64,000 bases of DNA from Flavobacterium sp. LC2016-12. GTDB lineage: Bacteria; Bacteroidota; Bacteroidia; Flavobacteriales; Flavobacteriaceae. The notes beneath the pieces were generated by a model. It saw only the letters and a list, made by a program, of their open reading frames with translations, was not told the origin of the DNA and ran no database searches. Position numbers and translations under genes: made by a program. Below, piece by piece: positions 35,077 through 45,304 of the stretch. Positions within the stretch are counted from its first letter, which is position 1; the number at the start of each line of letters is the position of its first letter. Location: NCBI RefSeq assembly GCF_015351595.1, contig NZ_JADKPT010000019.1, forward strand, positions 1-64,000. Reading direction: 5' to 3'.

Positions 35077-35805
35077 TTAGAAATTTGGACTTAAATCGTA
35101 CTTTTTATAGAATTTATCTAAAACATCAACTACTTCATCTTCAGTATCTACTATTTTGAATAAGTTCAAATCTTCAGGACTTACAGTATGCATTTTTTCA
35201 ACTAGAACTGTTTTAACCCATTCAATTAATCCTGACCAGAATTCCACACCCACTAGAATAATTGGGAATTTCCCGATTTTCTTAGTTTGAATTAAGGTAA
35301 TCGCTTCAAACATTTCGTCCAAAGTTCCAAAACCTCCTGGCATTACTACAAATCCTTGAGAGTATTTTACAAACATTACTTTTCTAACAAAGAAATAGTC
35401 AAAATTCAGGTTTTTGTCGTGGTCGATATAAGGGTTAAAATGCTGTTCAAAAGGCAATTCGATATTTAAACCTACTGAAGTTCCACCACCTAAATGAGCA
35501 CCTTTATTTCCAGCCTCCATAATTCCGGGGCCACCGCCTGTAATTACACCATAACCGGCTTTACTAATTTTATAAGCAATTTTCTCCGCCAATAAATAGT
35601 ATTTATCATCTGGTTTTGTTCTCGCTGATCCAAAAATTGATACACACGGACCAATACGACCCATGCTTTCGTAACCGTTTACAAACTCAGACATAATTTT
35701 AAAAATCGCCCAGCTGTCATTGGTTCTAATTTCATTCCACGTTTTTTGTTTCAAACGATCCTGAATTACTTTATCCTCATCATTATCAAAATCTTCTAAT
35801 CTCAT
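35077..35805 (-). CDS. LOG family protein (TIGR00730 type)
   Basis: A 242-residue Rossmann-fold protein with the hallmark motifs GGGPGIMEAGNKGA and MPGGFGTLDEMFE (PGGxGTxxE). This family includes Lonely-Guy phosphoribohydrolases, which release the base from cytokinin nucleotides; older annotation as lysine decarboxylase is incorrect. The real substrate in bacteria is probably a nucleoside monophosphate. It has about 40 extra N-terminal residues compared with plant LOG, as is usual for the longer subgroup. Confidence 0.92.
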   Translation of the reverse strand: MRLEDFDNDEDKVIQDRLKQKTWNEIRTNDSWAIFKIMSEFVNGYESMGRIGPCVSIFGSARTKPDDKYYLLAEKIAYKISKAGYGVITGGGPGIMEAGNKGAHLGGGTSVGLNIELPFEQHFNPYIDHDKNLNFDYFFVRKVMFVKYSQGFVVMPGGFGTLDEMFEAITLIQTKKIGKFPIILVGVEFWSGLIEWVKTVLVEKMHTVSPEDLNLFKIVDTEDEVVDVLDKFYKKYDLSPNF

Positions 35806-35860
35806 TTTAGGTATTTTAATTATTTATATTTTTATTTCTAGCTGTGTCGTTTTTATTATT

Positions 35861-35885
35861 GTCATCCTGAGCGGAGTCGAAGGAG
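35861..35885 (+). repeat. GTCATCCTGAGCGGAGTCGA-type repeat
   Basis: A 25-base repeat word that is widespread in bacterial intergenic DNA (TCATCCTGAGCGnAGTCGAAGG). It directly abuts the fold-back element at 35888-35968, so two repeat families lie back to back here. Confidence 0.7.
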
Positions 35886-35887
35886 AA

Positions 35888-35968
35888 GGAGCTATTTCCT
35901 GCTGTCCTTCCAATCTTTTGTGCCGAACCCCGGCACAAAAGGATTTTCCCTCCCATCAGGGCTAGGGC
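35888..35968 (-). repeat. About 85-bp conserved fold-back element, copy 2
   Basis: The inverted copy of the element at 15135-15220. The reverse complement begins GCCCTAGCCCTGATGGGAGG and ends AAATAGCTCC. The central hairpin is CTTTTGTGCCG/CGGCACAAAAG, with a different tip from copy 1 but intact pairing, while the arms differ at only a few bases. It lies downstream of the cupin gene and upstream of the LOG gene. Confidence 0.85.
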
Positions 35969-35995
35969 AATCATTTTCAAAAGAAGAATCCGTTA

Positions 35996-36355
35996 CTAAT
36001 ACGTTTGTTCTTCAATTGATTTCGTAATGTGACTTTTAACTTTTCCGGTATGCTCTGTTGTTTTAGATTCTATAAGCATTATGAGACATTCGTCAACAGA
36101 TGAAACTCTGTGATTTATTCCTTTTTTCACAACGAATAACTCGCCTTTCTTCATGGTGAATGCTGGCTCATTTTCAATTTCCATTAAAAGCTCACCTTCG
36201 ACAATATAAAATAGTTCGTCTTCATTCTCATGATTATGCCACGGTATTTCCTGACCTTTTATTTTAGCCACTTTAATATATTGATCATTTACTTCATCAA
36301 TTATTTTAGGCGAAAAATATTGGTCTACGTTACTGAACTTGTCTTTTAGATTCAT
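35996..36355 (-). CDS. Cupin-domain protein
   Basis: A 119-residue single cupin from ATG 36355 (MNLKDKFSNVDQYFS). Motif 1 is IPWHNHENEDELFYIVEGEL, with two His and Glu as metal ligands, and motif 2 is VKKGINHRVSS with the last His. Small cupins of this form bind a metal and may act as isomerases or dioxygenases. The substrate is unknown. A longer in-frame start at 36397 is possible but lacks family support. Confidence 0.85.
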   Translation of the reverse strand: MNLKDKFSNVDQYFSPKIIDEVNDQYIKVAKIKGQEIPWHNHENEDELFYIVEGELLMEIENEPAFTMKKGELFVVKKGINHRVSSVDECLIMLIESKTTEHTGKVKSHITKSIEEQTY

Positions 36356-36800
36356 AGATTTTATATTAGTCCTTACCGAAATCAAAAGCTTTTTCAAAAA
36401 CGGCTAGCTAAATTAAGCCTTTTTTTCAGAATTGTCACAAGAATGTCCATTTATTAATTTAAATGTAACATTTGTGATTGGGTAGTTTTTGGGTTTTAAT
36501 TCATTATCAATTGATTATAGAAAATGAACTCTTGCAACAATTACAACATTTGGTAAATAGATGTCGTTCCTACGGAACTTAATTACTAAATGTCAAAATT
36601 ATCAACAGATTAAATCTGTTGCTATAAACATTTCGTTCCTGTGGAGCTTCATTATGATTATTTAAAAAAGACCCTTAAGCTCGATTCACTTTGTAGCGAC
36701 TGATTTTAATCCGTCGTTATTATCACGAAGTCCTATAGAGCTGTAGGTTCTGCAGATATTGTAGGGATGGATTTTAATCCATCCCGTATTGTAAATTTGG
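36356..36800. other. Intergenic region with decayed fold-back repeats
   Basis: About 440 bp without a gene. It holds two diverged copies of the GTCGTTCCTACGGAAC type (near 36563 and 36630), a 19-bp near palindrome at 36603-36621 (CAACAGATT/AATCTGTTG), a hairpin around 36697-36717 (GACTGATTTTAATCCGTC), and a perfect 22-bp fold-back at 36764-36785. No ORF or tRNA is seen. Confidence 0.7.
36764..36785. repeat. Perfect fold-back GGGATGGATT/AATCCATCCC
   Basis: Ten-bp arms with a 2-base loop, 16 bp after the uvrA stop. No T tract follows on the minus strand, so it is better read as an intergenic repeat than as a terminator. Confidence 0.7.
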
Positions 36801-39632
36801 TTATTCCAATTCCTTTTTTAAAAACTTAGCAGTATAGCTTTTTTTACTTTTTGCTACTTCTTCAGGAGTTCCTTTGGCAATTAATTGTCCACCGCCTTTT
36901 CCTCCTTCAGGGCCAATATCTATAATATAATCAGCAAGCTTTATTACATCCATATTGTGCTCAATCACCAGAATTGTATTTCCTTTATCAACCAGTTTAT
37001 TGATCACATCCATTAAAACACGAATGTCTTCAAAATGCAATCCTGTCGTTGGTTCATCTAGTATATAAAACGTATTTCCCGTATCTTTTTTAGATAATTC
37101 TCCAGCCAATTTAATACGTTGCGCTTCACCACCAGAAAGCGTTGTACTTTGTTGACCTAGGGTGATATACCCTAAACCAACATCCTGAATTGTTTTTACT
37201 TTTCTATAAATCTTCGGGATATTTTCAAAGAAAGGAACTGCTTCATCAACCGTCATATTCAAAACATCCGAAATTGATTTTCCTTTGTATCTAATTTCCA
37301 AAGTTTCTCTGTTGAAACGTTTTCCCTGACACGTTTCGCATTCTACATAAACGTCTGGTAAAAAGTTCATTTCGATAGTTCTAACACCAGAACCTTCACA
37401 GGTTTCACAACGTCCGCCTTTTACATTAAAACTAAAACGTCCGGCCTTGTAACCACGAATCATACTCTCAGAAGTCATGGTAAACAGGTTTCTGATTTCT
37501 GTAAAAACCTCTGTGTAAGTTGCTGGATTCGAACGTGGTGTTCTTCCAATCGGACTTTGGTCGATATCAATTACTTTGTCGATATATTCTAAACCTTCTA
37601 TTTTTTTATAAGGCTGTGGTTTTTTCACGCCATTAAAATAGTAGGCATTTAAAATAGGGTAGAGTGTTTCGTTGATCAAAGTAGATTTTCCACTTCCTGA
37701 AACTCCAGTTACACAAATCAACTGTCCTAAAGGCAATTCAATCGAAACATTTTTTAGGTTGTTTCCTGTCGCTCCGGTTAGTTTTAAAAACTTGCCATTT
37801 CCTTTACGACGCTCTTTTGGAATCTCTAGTTTCATTGTACCGTTCAAATATTGAGCGGTAATCGTGTTCGATTTTAAAGTTTCAGCCGGAGTTCCGATAC
37901 TGATAATTTCTCCACCGTATTTTCCTGCTTTCGGACCAATATCAATTACATAATCTGCAGTTTCGATCATGTCTTTATCGTGTTCTACGACAATTACTGA
38001 GTTTCCGATATCACGTAATTGTTCTAGTGATTTAATCAGTTTTTCATTGTCTCTCTGGTGTAAACCAATACTTGGCTCATCCAAAATGTATAAAACACCA
38101 ACCAATTGTGAACCAATTTGAGTTGCCAAACGAATACGTTGTGCTTCACCACCGGAAAGTGATTTTGAACTTCGGCTTAAAGCCAAATAATTCAAACCAA
38201 CATTCATCAGGAAGTTCAAACGATCTTTAATTTCTTTAACCACTTCAGAAGCAATCAAAAGCTGTTTGTCTGTTAAATGGCTATTTAAATCCTGAAACCA
38301 GGCTGTTAAATCGGAAATATCCATATCACACAATTCGGTGATGTTTTTTCCATTTACCCTAAAAAACTGCGCTTCTTTTTTTAAACGTGAACCTTCACAT
38401 ACCGGACAATTCACTTCGTCCATAAAATCTTTTGCCCAACGCTTTATAGTCGTTGAAGCGCTTTCATCATATTGATTTTTGATAAAATGTGAGATTCCCT
38501 CAAAATCAATTTTATAATCGCGCGTAACACCCAAATCTTTTGAGTTTATAGTAAATTTATCTTTTCCACCATGAAGAATCATCTCCATCGCTTCTGCTGG
38601 AATTTTCTCAATAGGATCCGTAATTTTAAATCCGAATTTTTCTCCGATAACTTCCAGTTGCTTGAAAATCCACGATGATTTATATTCACCAAGTGGCGCA
38701 AAACCTCCAGATTTAATAGATAATTTAGGATTCGGAATAATCTTTTTGATATTGATTTCGTGAACCGTTCCCAATCCATTACAATGCGGACAAGCTCCTT
38801 TTGGAGAGTTGAAAGAAAATAAATTCGGCTCTGGATTTTGGTACGAAATTCCTGTTGTAGGACACATTAAATTTCTACTGAAATAACGTACTTCATTGGT
38901 GTCCTGATCTAAAATCATCAAGACATTTTCACCATGATGCATGGCAGTATTAATGCTTTCAGACAAACGTTTTTGATTGTCTTCGGTATCTTCAATCAAC
39001 ATTCTGTCAACGACAATTTCGATATCATGGGTTTTATAACGATCCAGTTTCATACCTGAAACCAAATCCTGAACTTCGCCATTAACGCGAACTTTCAGGA
39101 AACCTTGTTTGGTAATTTGTTGGAATAATTCCGCATAATGTCCCTTTCTGGCTCGAATAATTGGTGCCAAAATATTAATGCGTTTTCCGTTAAAATCTTC
39201 CATGATCAAATCTTTAATCTGATCATCAGAATAAGAAACCATTTTTTCGCCTGTGTTGTAACTGTAAGCATCAGCACCACGAGCATATAGAAGTCTTAAG
39301 AAATCATATATTTCAGTAATAGTTCCAACAGTCGAACGCGGACTCTTACTGGTTGTTTTTTGTTCAATAGCAATTACAGGCGAAAGCCCATCAATTTTAT
39401 CCACATCCGGGCGCTCTAAACCACCAAGAAACTGTCTGGCATAAGCTGAAAAAGTTTCTACATAACGACGCTGTCCTTCGGCATAAATCGTATCAAAAGC
39501 CAAAGACGATTTTCCCGATCCTGATAGACCGGTAATTACAACCAGTTTTTCACGCGGAATTGAAATATCGATATTTTTTAGATTATGAACTCTTGCACCA
39601 AGAACTTCAATAGTATTGTCTTTTTCTAACAT
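36801..39632 (-). CDS. uvrA: Excinuclease ABC subunit A
   Basis: A 943-residue double-ABC ATPase that finds bulky DNA damage and loads UvrB. The first Walker A is [20 protein letters not shown] with the [16 protein letters not shown] segment; signatures [12 protein letters not shown] and [12 protein letters not shown] and both Walker B regions are present. Zinc modules are visible as CPHCNGLG and CETCEGSG...CETCQGKRF. The ATG at 39632 was chosen over a TTG at 39644, because the -7 box at 39649-39656 leaves no room for the longer form. Confidence 0.97.
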   Translation of the reverse strand: MLEKDNTIEVLGARVHNLKNIDISIPREKLVVITGLSGSGKSSLAFDTIYAEGQRRYVETFSAYARQFLGGLERPDVDKIDGLSPVIAIEQKTTSKSPRSTVGTITEIYDFLRLLYARGADAYSYNTGEKMVSYSDDQIKDLIMEDFNGKRINILAPIIRARKGHYAELFQQITKQGFLKVRVNGEVQDLVSGMKLDRYKTHDIEIVVDRMLIEDTEDNQKRLSESINTAMHHGENVLMILDQDTNEVRYFSRNLMCPTTGISYQNPEPNLFSFNSPKGACPHCNGLGTVHEINIKKIIPNPKLSIKSGGFAPLGEYKSSWIFKQLEVIGEKFGFKITDPIEKIPAEAMEMILHGGKDKFTINSKDLGVTRDYKIDFEGISHFIKNQYDESASTTIKRWAKDFMDEVNCPVCEGSRLKKEAQFFRVNGKNITELCDMDISDLTAWFQDLNSHLTDKQLLIASEVVKEIKDRLNFLMNVGLNYLALSRSSKSLSGGEAQRIRLATQIGSQLVGVLYILDEPSIGLHQRDNEKLIKSLEQLRDIGNSVIVVEHDKDMIETADYVIDIGPKAGKYGGEIISIGTPAETLKSNTITAQYLNGTMKLEIPKERRKGNGKFLKLTGATGNNLKNVSIELPLGQLICVTGVSGSGKSTLINETLYPILNAYYFNGVKKPQPYKKIEGLEYIDKVIDIDQSPIGRTPRSNPATYTEVFTEIRNLFTMTSESMIRGYKAGRFSFNVKGGRCETCEGSGVRTIEMNFLPDVYVECETCQGKRFNRETLEIRYKGKSISDVLNMTVDEAVPFFENIPKIYRKVKTIQDVGLGYITLGQQSTTLSGGEAQRIKLAGELSKKDTGNTFYILDEPTTGLHFEDIRVLMDVINKLVDKGNTILVIEHNMDVIKLADYIIDIGPEGGKGGGQLIAKGTPEEVAKSKKSYTAKFLKKELE

Positions 39633-39648
39633 AATTTTGAGCAAAACG

Positions 39649-39656
39649 CAAAGTTA
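39649..39656 (-). promoter_or_regulatory. Candidate -7 promoter box of uvrA (TAACTTTG)
   Basis: A perfect TAnnTTTG on the minus strand, 17 bp upstream of the uvrA ATG. No obvious -33 element or SOS box is seen. Confidence 0.45.
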
Positions 39657-39723
39657 CCACTTTGATTTGTTCTTTTTATACTAGAGTACAAAACTTTATG
39701 TTACAATTAGTAACAAAAAAACG

Positions 39724-40680
39724 CTAATTAGATTTAATGTTGTTTGCTGCTAGAATTTTATTAAAAGTATCTTCCTTACCGGCTTTTTTCAGATCAGCAT
39801 ATATCATTTGAATGATTTTTTCTGCATCCGCTCTGTATGGCGATTTTTGTTCAACATACAAATTGTAAGCTTTGCACATATTGTCAAGACCTTTTTCAGG
39901 ATCATTTAAATGAAGGGCATACATTTGTCCAATGCCGTAAAAAACCTCAGGATTATTTGATTCAATTTTAGCTAGTTTTTCGTAGCTTTTTACTGCTTTT
40001 TTATATTCTTTTTTATAAGAGTAGGCCACTGCAATATTTTGTAATGGCATTAATCCATTAGGATCTATCTTTAGGGATTTTTCATATGAATCTATTGCTA
40101 AATCAAATTCTTCCAGACGTCTATAGCATATTCCCATATTGTCGTACGCAAATGCAAAATTTGGGTCAATTTTTACGGCTTTTTTGTAATATTCAAGTGC
40201 TCCTTTAAAATTATCTTTTTTAGTTTCATCGATGCCCAGGTTGTAAAAATCCAATGCTTCCTGATTTGTAGACATTGAATTTTTATTTAATTGATTATTT
40301 GAAGCAACTTTATCTTTTAAAGTAGAACAATTATCCATAAGGTATTTCTCCATTTTATAATAGATATCCTTATACTCCGTAGAATTTTTATCTAGATTTA
40401 AAGTAACATTAATCTCTTTTTTTTCTCCCGTTGGATTCGATAAGTCTATGTTCGCAAATTTTTCACCTATTTGATATGCTCCAACTTTATCATCAATGCA
40501 GGAACTAATATTAGCGGTAATAGAGTCTTTTATTCTATTGTATGTTGGAATTGAATCAATACAAGAGCATGCCTGGTCTGTAAGTTCCTTGAATAATTTT
40601 TCGGGATCAATTTTATCTTTTGTTTGGGCATTAGAAGTTAAACTAAGAGAAAAAAGTAGAAAAAATAACGTTTTTTTCAT
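39724..40680 (-). CDS. Exported TPR-repeat protein
   Basis: A 318-residue protein from ATG 40680 with signal peptide MKKTLFFLLFSLSLTSNAQ. An N-terminal region of about 130 residues with CSCIDSI and another Cys-containing segment is followed by four or five tetratricopeptide repeats (ALDFYNLGIDETKKDNFKGA, then FAFAYDNMGICYRRLEEFDL, and so on). TPR domains bind partner proteins. It starts 22 bp after the Fic gene stop and is probably translated from the same transcript, which makes it a possible partner of the Fic protein. Confidence 0.85.
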   Translation of the reverse strand: MKKTLFFLLFSLSLTSNAQTKDKIDPEKLFKELTDQACSCIDSIPTYNRIKDSITANISSCIDDKVGAYQIGEKFANIDLSNPTGEKKEINVTLNLDKNSTEYKDIYYKMEKYLMDNCSTLKDKVASNNQLNKNSMSTNQEALDFYNLGIDETKKDNFKGALEYYKKAVKIDPNFAFAYDNMGICYRRLEEFDLAIDSYEKSLKIDPNGLMPLQNIAVAYSYKKEYKKAVKSYEKLAKIESNNPEVFYGIGQMYALHLNDPEKGLDNMCKAYNLYVEQKSPYRADAEKIIQMIYADLKKAGKEDTFNKILAANNIKSN

Positions 40681-40702
40681 TTTATAATTGGTTTTTGGTT
40701 GG

Positions 40703-41656
40703 TTAGCGTTTTCGTTTTCTGGTTGCCATATATTCTTCAATGGCTTCTTTGGTTGTGTACCAATTTCGGCCTTCTTTATAAGCGTCTATTTTGCCGGTTC
40801 TGGCCAATAAACTAATGTATTCGTGTCCGTAAGGAGTTTCGGGTTCGCTCACGATATTTTGTATCGATTGAAAATCGTAATTGCTTCCTGGCATGGCACT
40901 TAAATAGATGTTAAGTGTACGCTCTAGAGCCTGACACATCAAAAGCGTTAGTTTTTGATAATTACCGTTATTAGCCTGATTGAGTGCTTCGTAATACTTT
41001 TTTCGATCATTTTTTAAGATAATCGCCGGCGGAAAACCACAGCGCATTAATAATAAATTCATACTCAATCGAACTGTACGCCCATTTCCATCAAAAAATG
41101 GATGAATCCAAACTAATTTATGGTGGTAAATAGTTGCCAATTCAATATCATTTAACCCTAAAGGATTGGTATTGATAAATTCAATTAATTCATCAAGATA
41201 ATCAGAAACTTTGTTGGCGTTTGGAGGCATAAAGTTCGCTCCCGAAATTCGAACTCCACCATTACGTATACGACCAGCAAAATCATCTTCGATAGAACGT
41301 AAAACCAATCCATGAATCGATAGAATATCAATACTTCGTAGTTTATAATTATCATCAACAATCGAGTACAAATAATCAATGGCCTTATCGTGATTATGAG
41401 TTTCAAAATGTTCCCGAAGTGATTTTCCTTTAATGGTAATTCCTTCCTGGATTACCATTTGGGTTTCTCTTAAGCTCATAGTATTTCCTTCAATACTATT
41501 CGAATTGTAAGTCCATTCAAGGGATAAACTTTCGCGAATTTTATGCAAAGCGATATTGGGCAATGGTCTGCTGTTTTGCAGATCAAGCCTTTTTTGGTAC
41601 AATCGATCAAATGTTGATTGAAATTCTTCTCTGTATGTTAAGTCAATATTCCACAT
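40703..41656 (-). CDS. Fic-domain protein (AMP transferase) with N-terminal inhibitory motif
   Basis: A 317-residue protein with the Fic core HPFFDGNGRTVRLSM; His185 is the catalytic base. The inhibitory motif (S/T)xxxE(G/N) is visible as SNSIEG at 52-57, before the Fic core, so it is of the class that silences itself by an N-terminal helix. The C-terminus (GKIDAYKEGRNWYTTKEAIEEY) resembles a small winged DNA-binding or excisionase-like domain. It should AMPylate, or de-AMPylate, a protein Tyr/Ser/Thr. A TPR protein gene follows in the same operon. Confidence 0.92.
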   Translation of the reverse strand: MWNIDLTYREEFQSTFDRLYQKRLDLQNSRPLPNIALHKIRESLSLEWTYNSNSIEGNTMSLRETQMVIQEGITIKGKSLREHFETHNHDKAIDYLYSIVDDNYKLRSIDILSIHGLVLRSIEDDFAGRIRNGGVRISGANFMPPNANKVSDYLDELIEFINTNPLGLNDIELATIYHHKLVWIHPFFDGNGRTVRLSMNLLLMRCGFPPAIILKNDRKKYYEALNQANNGNYQKLTLLMCQALERTLNIYLSAMPGSNYDFQSIQNIVSEPETPYGHEYISLLARTGKIDAYKEGRNWYTTKEAIEEYMATRKRKR

Positions 41657-41719
41657 AATCCTACAAAGGTACTTCTTAATATCGGATAAATCAAAATTTT
41701 AACCTATCCGATATTAAGC

Positions 41720-43504
41720 TTACTCAATTGTCATAGAACGTAACTTCATTCTATACGCTTCAAGTGCTATGGATTTGGAAATGAAGCCGTAATATTTTTC
41801 ATTTCGTAAAACGGGAAGAAAAGCTGTTTTTGATTTTTCGAATTTACTCATTACAATTTCCATGCTGTCATAAGAAGATATTGTAGCAGCTGGTGTTTTC
41901 ATAACATCTTTAATCAGGGTATATTTTACTCGATAAGAATTAAAAATAATTTCGCGGATATCATTAAAATGAACTACTCCAACTAATTCTTTTTCATTAT
42001 TTACGACAGCAAAAACAACCTGATTGGAGTGCGAAATAAGATCAACTAATTTAGTAAGGTTTTCGTCTGGATGAACGGTTAGGTAGTCGCATTGAATGAT
42101 AGTATCAATATCTAAAGTTGATAAAATATTGGAGTCTTTATTACTTGTAAAAGCATGACCTTTTTTAGCCAGACCCTTTACATCTAATGAATATTTTTCA
42201 AAACGTTTTGAAATTGCAAAACTTATTGAAGAGACAATCATTAAAGGAATCATTAAACTATAACCACCCGTAATTTCTGCAATTAAGAATATTGCAGTTA
42301 AAGGAGCGTGAAATAATCCACTCAAAATACCCGCCATTCCAACCATGGTAAAATTACTGATTGGTAGTTTTGACAAACCAATCATGGTTACAAATTTTGA
42401 AAAAAAGAATCCGAGATAAGATCCTAAAAATAGAGAAGGAGCAAAGTTACCTCCATTTCCTCCACTTCCGATAGTTAGTCCTGAAGCGAAAACTTTTACC
42501 ATCATCGTGCATCCAACGAAAAGAAGTAAGACCCATTGGTTATTTCTAAAATCTCCAAATAACGTATTATCCAGAATTTTACCGGGATCAGATTCAGATA
42601 AAGTTTTAATGCTTTCATATCCCTCACCAAAAAGCGTTGGGAAAACAAAAATAAGCAGCGCTAATAAGGACGATCCAATTAATGCTTTTTTATAAGCGCC
42701 CATTTTTAAATTTCCAAAATAATGCTCTACTCTTTGAAAATTTCTTGCGTAATAAACCGCTATAAAACCGGTTAATATACCTAGAATAACATAAAAAGGA
42801 ATATTATGATAATTGAAAGCTTCTTGTTTTTTGAAAGACAATAAGATTGTTTCATCCAAAACAATTGCAGAAACCAAAGCACCGGTCGCCGCCGAAATCA
42901 TGATAGGAGTGAAGGCAGAAATACTGACATCAACCAATAAAACTTCGATAGCAAACAAAACTCCGGCAATTGGCGCATTAAAGGCGGCTGCAATTCCTGC
43001 CGCGACACCACAGCCAATTAGCAAAGTTCTATCTTTATAAGCTAATTTATAATTTTGTGCAAAGTTAGATCCAAAAGCTGCTCCTGTAACAACAATTGGG
43101 CTTTCAAGACCTGCAGAACCTCCTAAACCAACCGTTAACGAACTGGTTACAATTTGCGCATACATTTGTTTTCTCGGAATAATACTTGCTTTTTTAGCAA
43201 CAGCATATAAGATTTGAGAAGTTCCTTTTTCAATGGTTCCGTTTAGCACTTTTTTGATAACAAAAACAGTAAGCAGTATACCAATTATAGGCAAGATACT
43301 GTTGATGAAACTCAATTTTAAAATACCATTGATGTAGGTTGCAAAAGAAAATACACTATGCGCAAAAGTTTTTAAAACTATTACCGCTAAAGAGCATGAA
43401 ATACCAATTAAAACACTTGATAAAAAAATAAACTGCTTTGGCGTCATTAAGGACTGTGCCAAGGCAATAATGCTTTCTAGTTTTCTGAAATATTTTTTTA
43501 GCAT
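41720..43504 (-). CDS. ClC-type chloride channel/antiporter with CBS domains
   Basis: A 594-residue membrane protein. Selectivity loops are GLGGSAGLESP (Glu134 in the position of the gating glutamate) and GSGGNGGNFAPSLFLG, and the core has about ten helices. Two CBS domains occupy the C-terminal 150 residues (from TIIQCDYLTVHPDENL), which often bind nucleotides. The presence of the gating Glu is compatible with either exchange or channel activity. Confidence 0.92.
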   Translation of the reverse strand: MLKKYFRKLESIIALAQSLMTPKQFIFLSSVLIGISCSLAVIVLKTFAHSVFSFATYINGILKLSFINSILPIIGILLTVFVIKKVLNGTIEKGTSQILYAVAKKASIIPRKQMYAQIVTSSLTVGLGGSAGLESPIVVTGAAFGSNFAQNYKLAYKDRTLLIGCGVAAGIAAAFNAPIAGVLFAIEVLLVDVSISAFTPIMISAATGALVSAIVLDETILLSFKKQEAFNYHNIPFYVILGILTGFIAVYYARNFQRVEHYFGNLKMGAYKKALIGSSLLALLIFVFPTLFGEGYESIKTLSESDPGKILDNTLFGDFRNNQWVLLLFVGCTMMVKVFASGLTIGSGGNGGNFAPSLFLGSYLGFFFSKFVTMIGLSKLPISNFTMVGMAGILSGLFHAPLTAIFLIAEITGGYSLMIPLMIVSSISFAISKRFEKYSLDVKGLAKKGHAFTSNKDSNILSTLDIDTIIQCDYLTVHPDENLTKLVDLISHSNQVVFAVVNNEKELVGVVHFNDIREIIFNSYRVKYTLIKDVMKTPAATISSYDSMEIVMSKFEKSKTAFLPVLRNEKYYGFISKSIALEAYRMKLRSMTIE

Positions 43505-43589
43505 TCTGTCTGTAAAAATTAGGGGGATACTGCAAATTTAGGGTATAACATTCAAAATTGTATGATTTTTATTTAAAATCTATTTTAAT

Positions 43590-45266
43590 TTAAAAGCCTA
43601 CAGCAGTATCATCACCTCTAAAATCAGCTCCTCCTTCTAAAGTTTTATTTGGAAGTACTAAAATAGCATCTACTTTACCGATTATTGGTGTTGGATTCTC
43701 ATTAATTAAATAGCCTTTCGTTTTAAGCTTACTGATAGTATTGTTGTCAAAAGTACTAGGTTCAAAAGTAATAAGATCTGGTAACCATTGATGATGAAAT
43801 CTTGGCGCGTTTACAGCTTCCTGCATGCTCAATTTATATTCGTAAACGTTTAAAATAGTTTGCAAAACTGATGTTATGATAGTAGATCCTCCAGGAGTTC
43901 CCACCACCATAAAAAGCTTTCCATCTTTCTCAACAATTGTAGGAGTCATTGAACTCAACATCCTTTTTTGAGGTGCAATACTATTGGCTTCATTTCCAAC
44001 TAAACCAAACATATTTGGAGATCCAGGCTTGGCGCTAAAATCGTCCATTTCATTGTTTAAAAAGAAACCCAATTCATCACAATAATATTTAGAGCCGTAA
44101 CCGTCATTTAGGGTTGTTGTTGCTGCAATTGCATTTCCGTATTTGTCAACTATAGAATAATGTGTGGTTTCTGTACTTTCATTGTAAGTTACTTTTCCTT
44201 CTTTTATTTCTGAGGATAAACTGGCTTTGTCAACGTTAAAAGTGGACATTCTATCTTTTAAATAATCTCCAGAGAGTAAGGCGTTGACCGGAATTTTTAC
44301 AAAATCAGGATCACCAAGAAACTGACTTCTGTCAGCGTAAGCTCTTCTTTCTGATTCCACAATGACCTGAATGGCTTCAGGAGAATTATGTCCCATTTTT
44401 GCCAAATCATAAGGAGCAATCATTTTTAGAATTTGAGCCAGACAGATTCCACCACTGCTTGGCGGAGCCATTGAAGTGATTTTTAAATCTTTATAAGTAA
44501 ACTGAAGCGGTTTTCTCCATTTAGCTTCATATTTTGCTAAATCTGGAAGGGTGATAATTCCGCCTTTTTTCTGAAGATAATCTACTAAAATTTTAGCAGT
44601 TTCTCCTTTATAAAATTCATTTCTTCCATTCTTAGAAATTCGTTTTAAAGTCTTAGCAAGTGCCGGATATTTAATAGTGTCTTTTTCTTTAAAATTTGCT
44701 GCTAAAAGTGTCGTTCCTCCATTTACTTTTACAATAGCATCACGATAATCATTTAGGCTTTTTTCTTGTTTTTTGGTAACCACAACACCTTTCTCGGCTA
44801 AAGCAATGACAGGTTTTAAAATTTCGGATATTGGCATCGAGCCAAATTTTCTATGAACTGCAAAAACGCCGGCTACCGTTCCCGGAACACCAATTGCCAA
44901 AGCAGTTTCGGTGCTTTTTCCTTTAATTACATTTCCGTCCTGATCTAAAAACATATCTTTTGATGCTGCTAAAGGCGCCTTTTCACGATAGTCCAATGAA
45001 CCAACCTCTCCATTTGCTTTTCGGTACACCATAAAACCACCACCGCCAATATTTCCGGCAAACGGAAAAGCAACAGCAAGAGCTAATTCAGTTCCAACCA
45101 TAGCATCAAAAGCATTTCCTCCTTTTTTCATGATATCAGAACCAATTTTAGAAGCTTCTTCTCTTGCTGAAACGACCATTGCTTTTGAAGTAACCAATCC
45201 GGTTGGATTTTGTTGCGCAAAACTAAAAACGGAAATAAATGAGAATAAGAATGTAATTTTTTTCAT
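43590..45266 (-). CDS. ggt: Gamma-glutamyltransferase
   Basis: A 558-residue periplasmic enzyme with signal peptide ending FSFAQ. It self-cleaves before the Thr of TTHYSIVDKYGNAIA into large and small subunits; this Thr is the nucleophile. The PSSGGI and GSPGGSTIIT-like segments (GTPGGSTIITSV) of the substrate site are present. It breaks down glutathione and transfers the gamma-glutamyl group. Length is typical. Confidence 0.95.
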   Translation of the reverse strand: MKKITFLFSFISVFSFAQQNPTGLVTSKAMVVSAREEASKIGSDIMKKGGNAFDAMVGTELALAVAFPFAGNIGGGGFMVYRKANGEVGSLDYREKAPLAASKDMFLDQDGNVIKGKSTETALAIGVPGTVAGVFAVHRKFGSMPISEILKPVIALAEKGVVVTKKQEKSLNDYRDAIVKVNGGTTLLAANFKEKDTIKYPALAKTLKRISKNGRNEFYKGETAKILVDYLQKKGGIITLPDLAKYEAKWRKPLQFTYKDLKITSMAPPSSGGICLAQILKMIAPYDLAKMGHNSPEAIQVIVESERRAYADRSQFLGDPDFVKIPVNALLSGDYLKDRMSTFNVDKASLSSEIKEGKVTYNESTETTHYSIVDKYGNAIAATTTLNDGYGSKYYCDELGFFLNNEMDDFSAKPGSPNMFGLVGNEANSIAPQKRMLSSMTPTIVEKDGKLFMVVGTPGGSTIITSVLQTILNVYEYKLSMQEAVNAPRFHHQWLPDLITFEPSTFDNNTISKLKTKGYLINENPTPIIGKVDAILVLPNKTLEGGADFRGDDTAVGF

Positions 45267-45304
45267 AAAGTAGAAAATATGGGTTTTTATAGAATCAACT
45301 GACT

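Noticed and set aside
36764-36785. Terminator of uvrA
   Set aside because: Although a perfect fold-back close to the stop, it lacks a following T run on the minus strand and matches other intergenic repeats.
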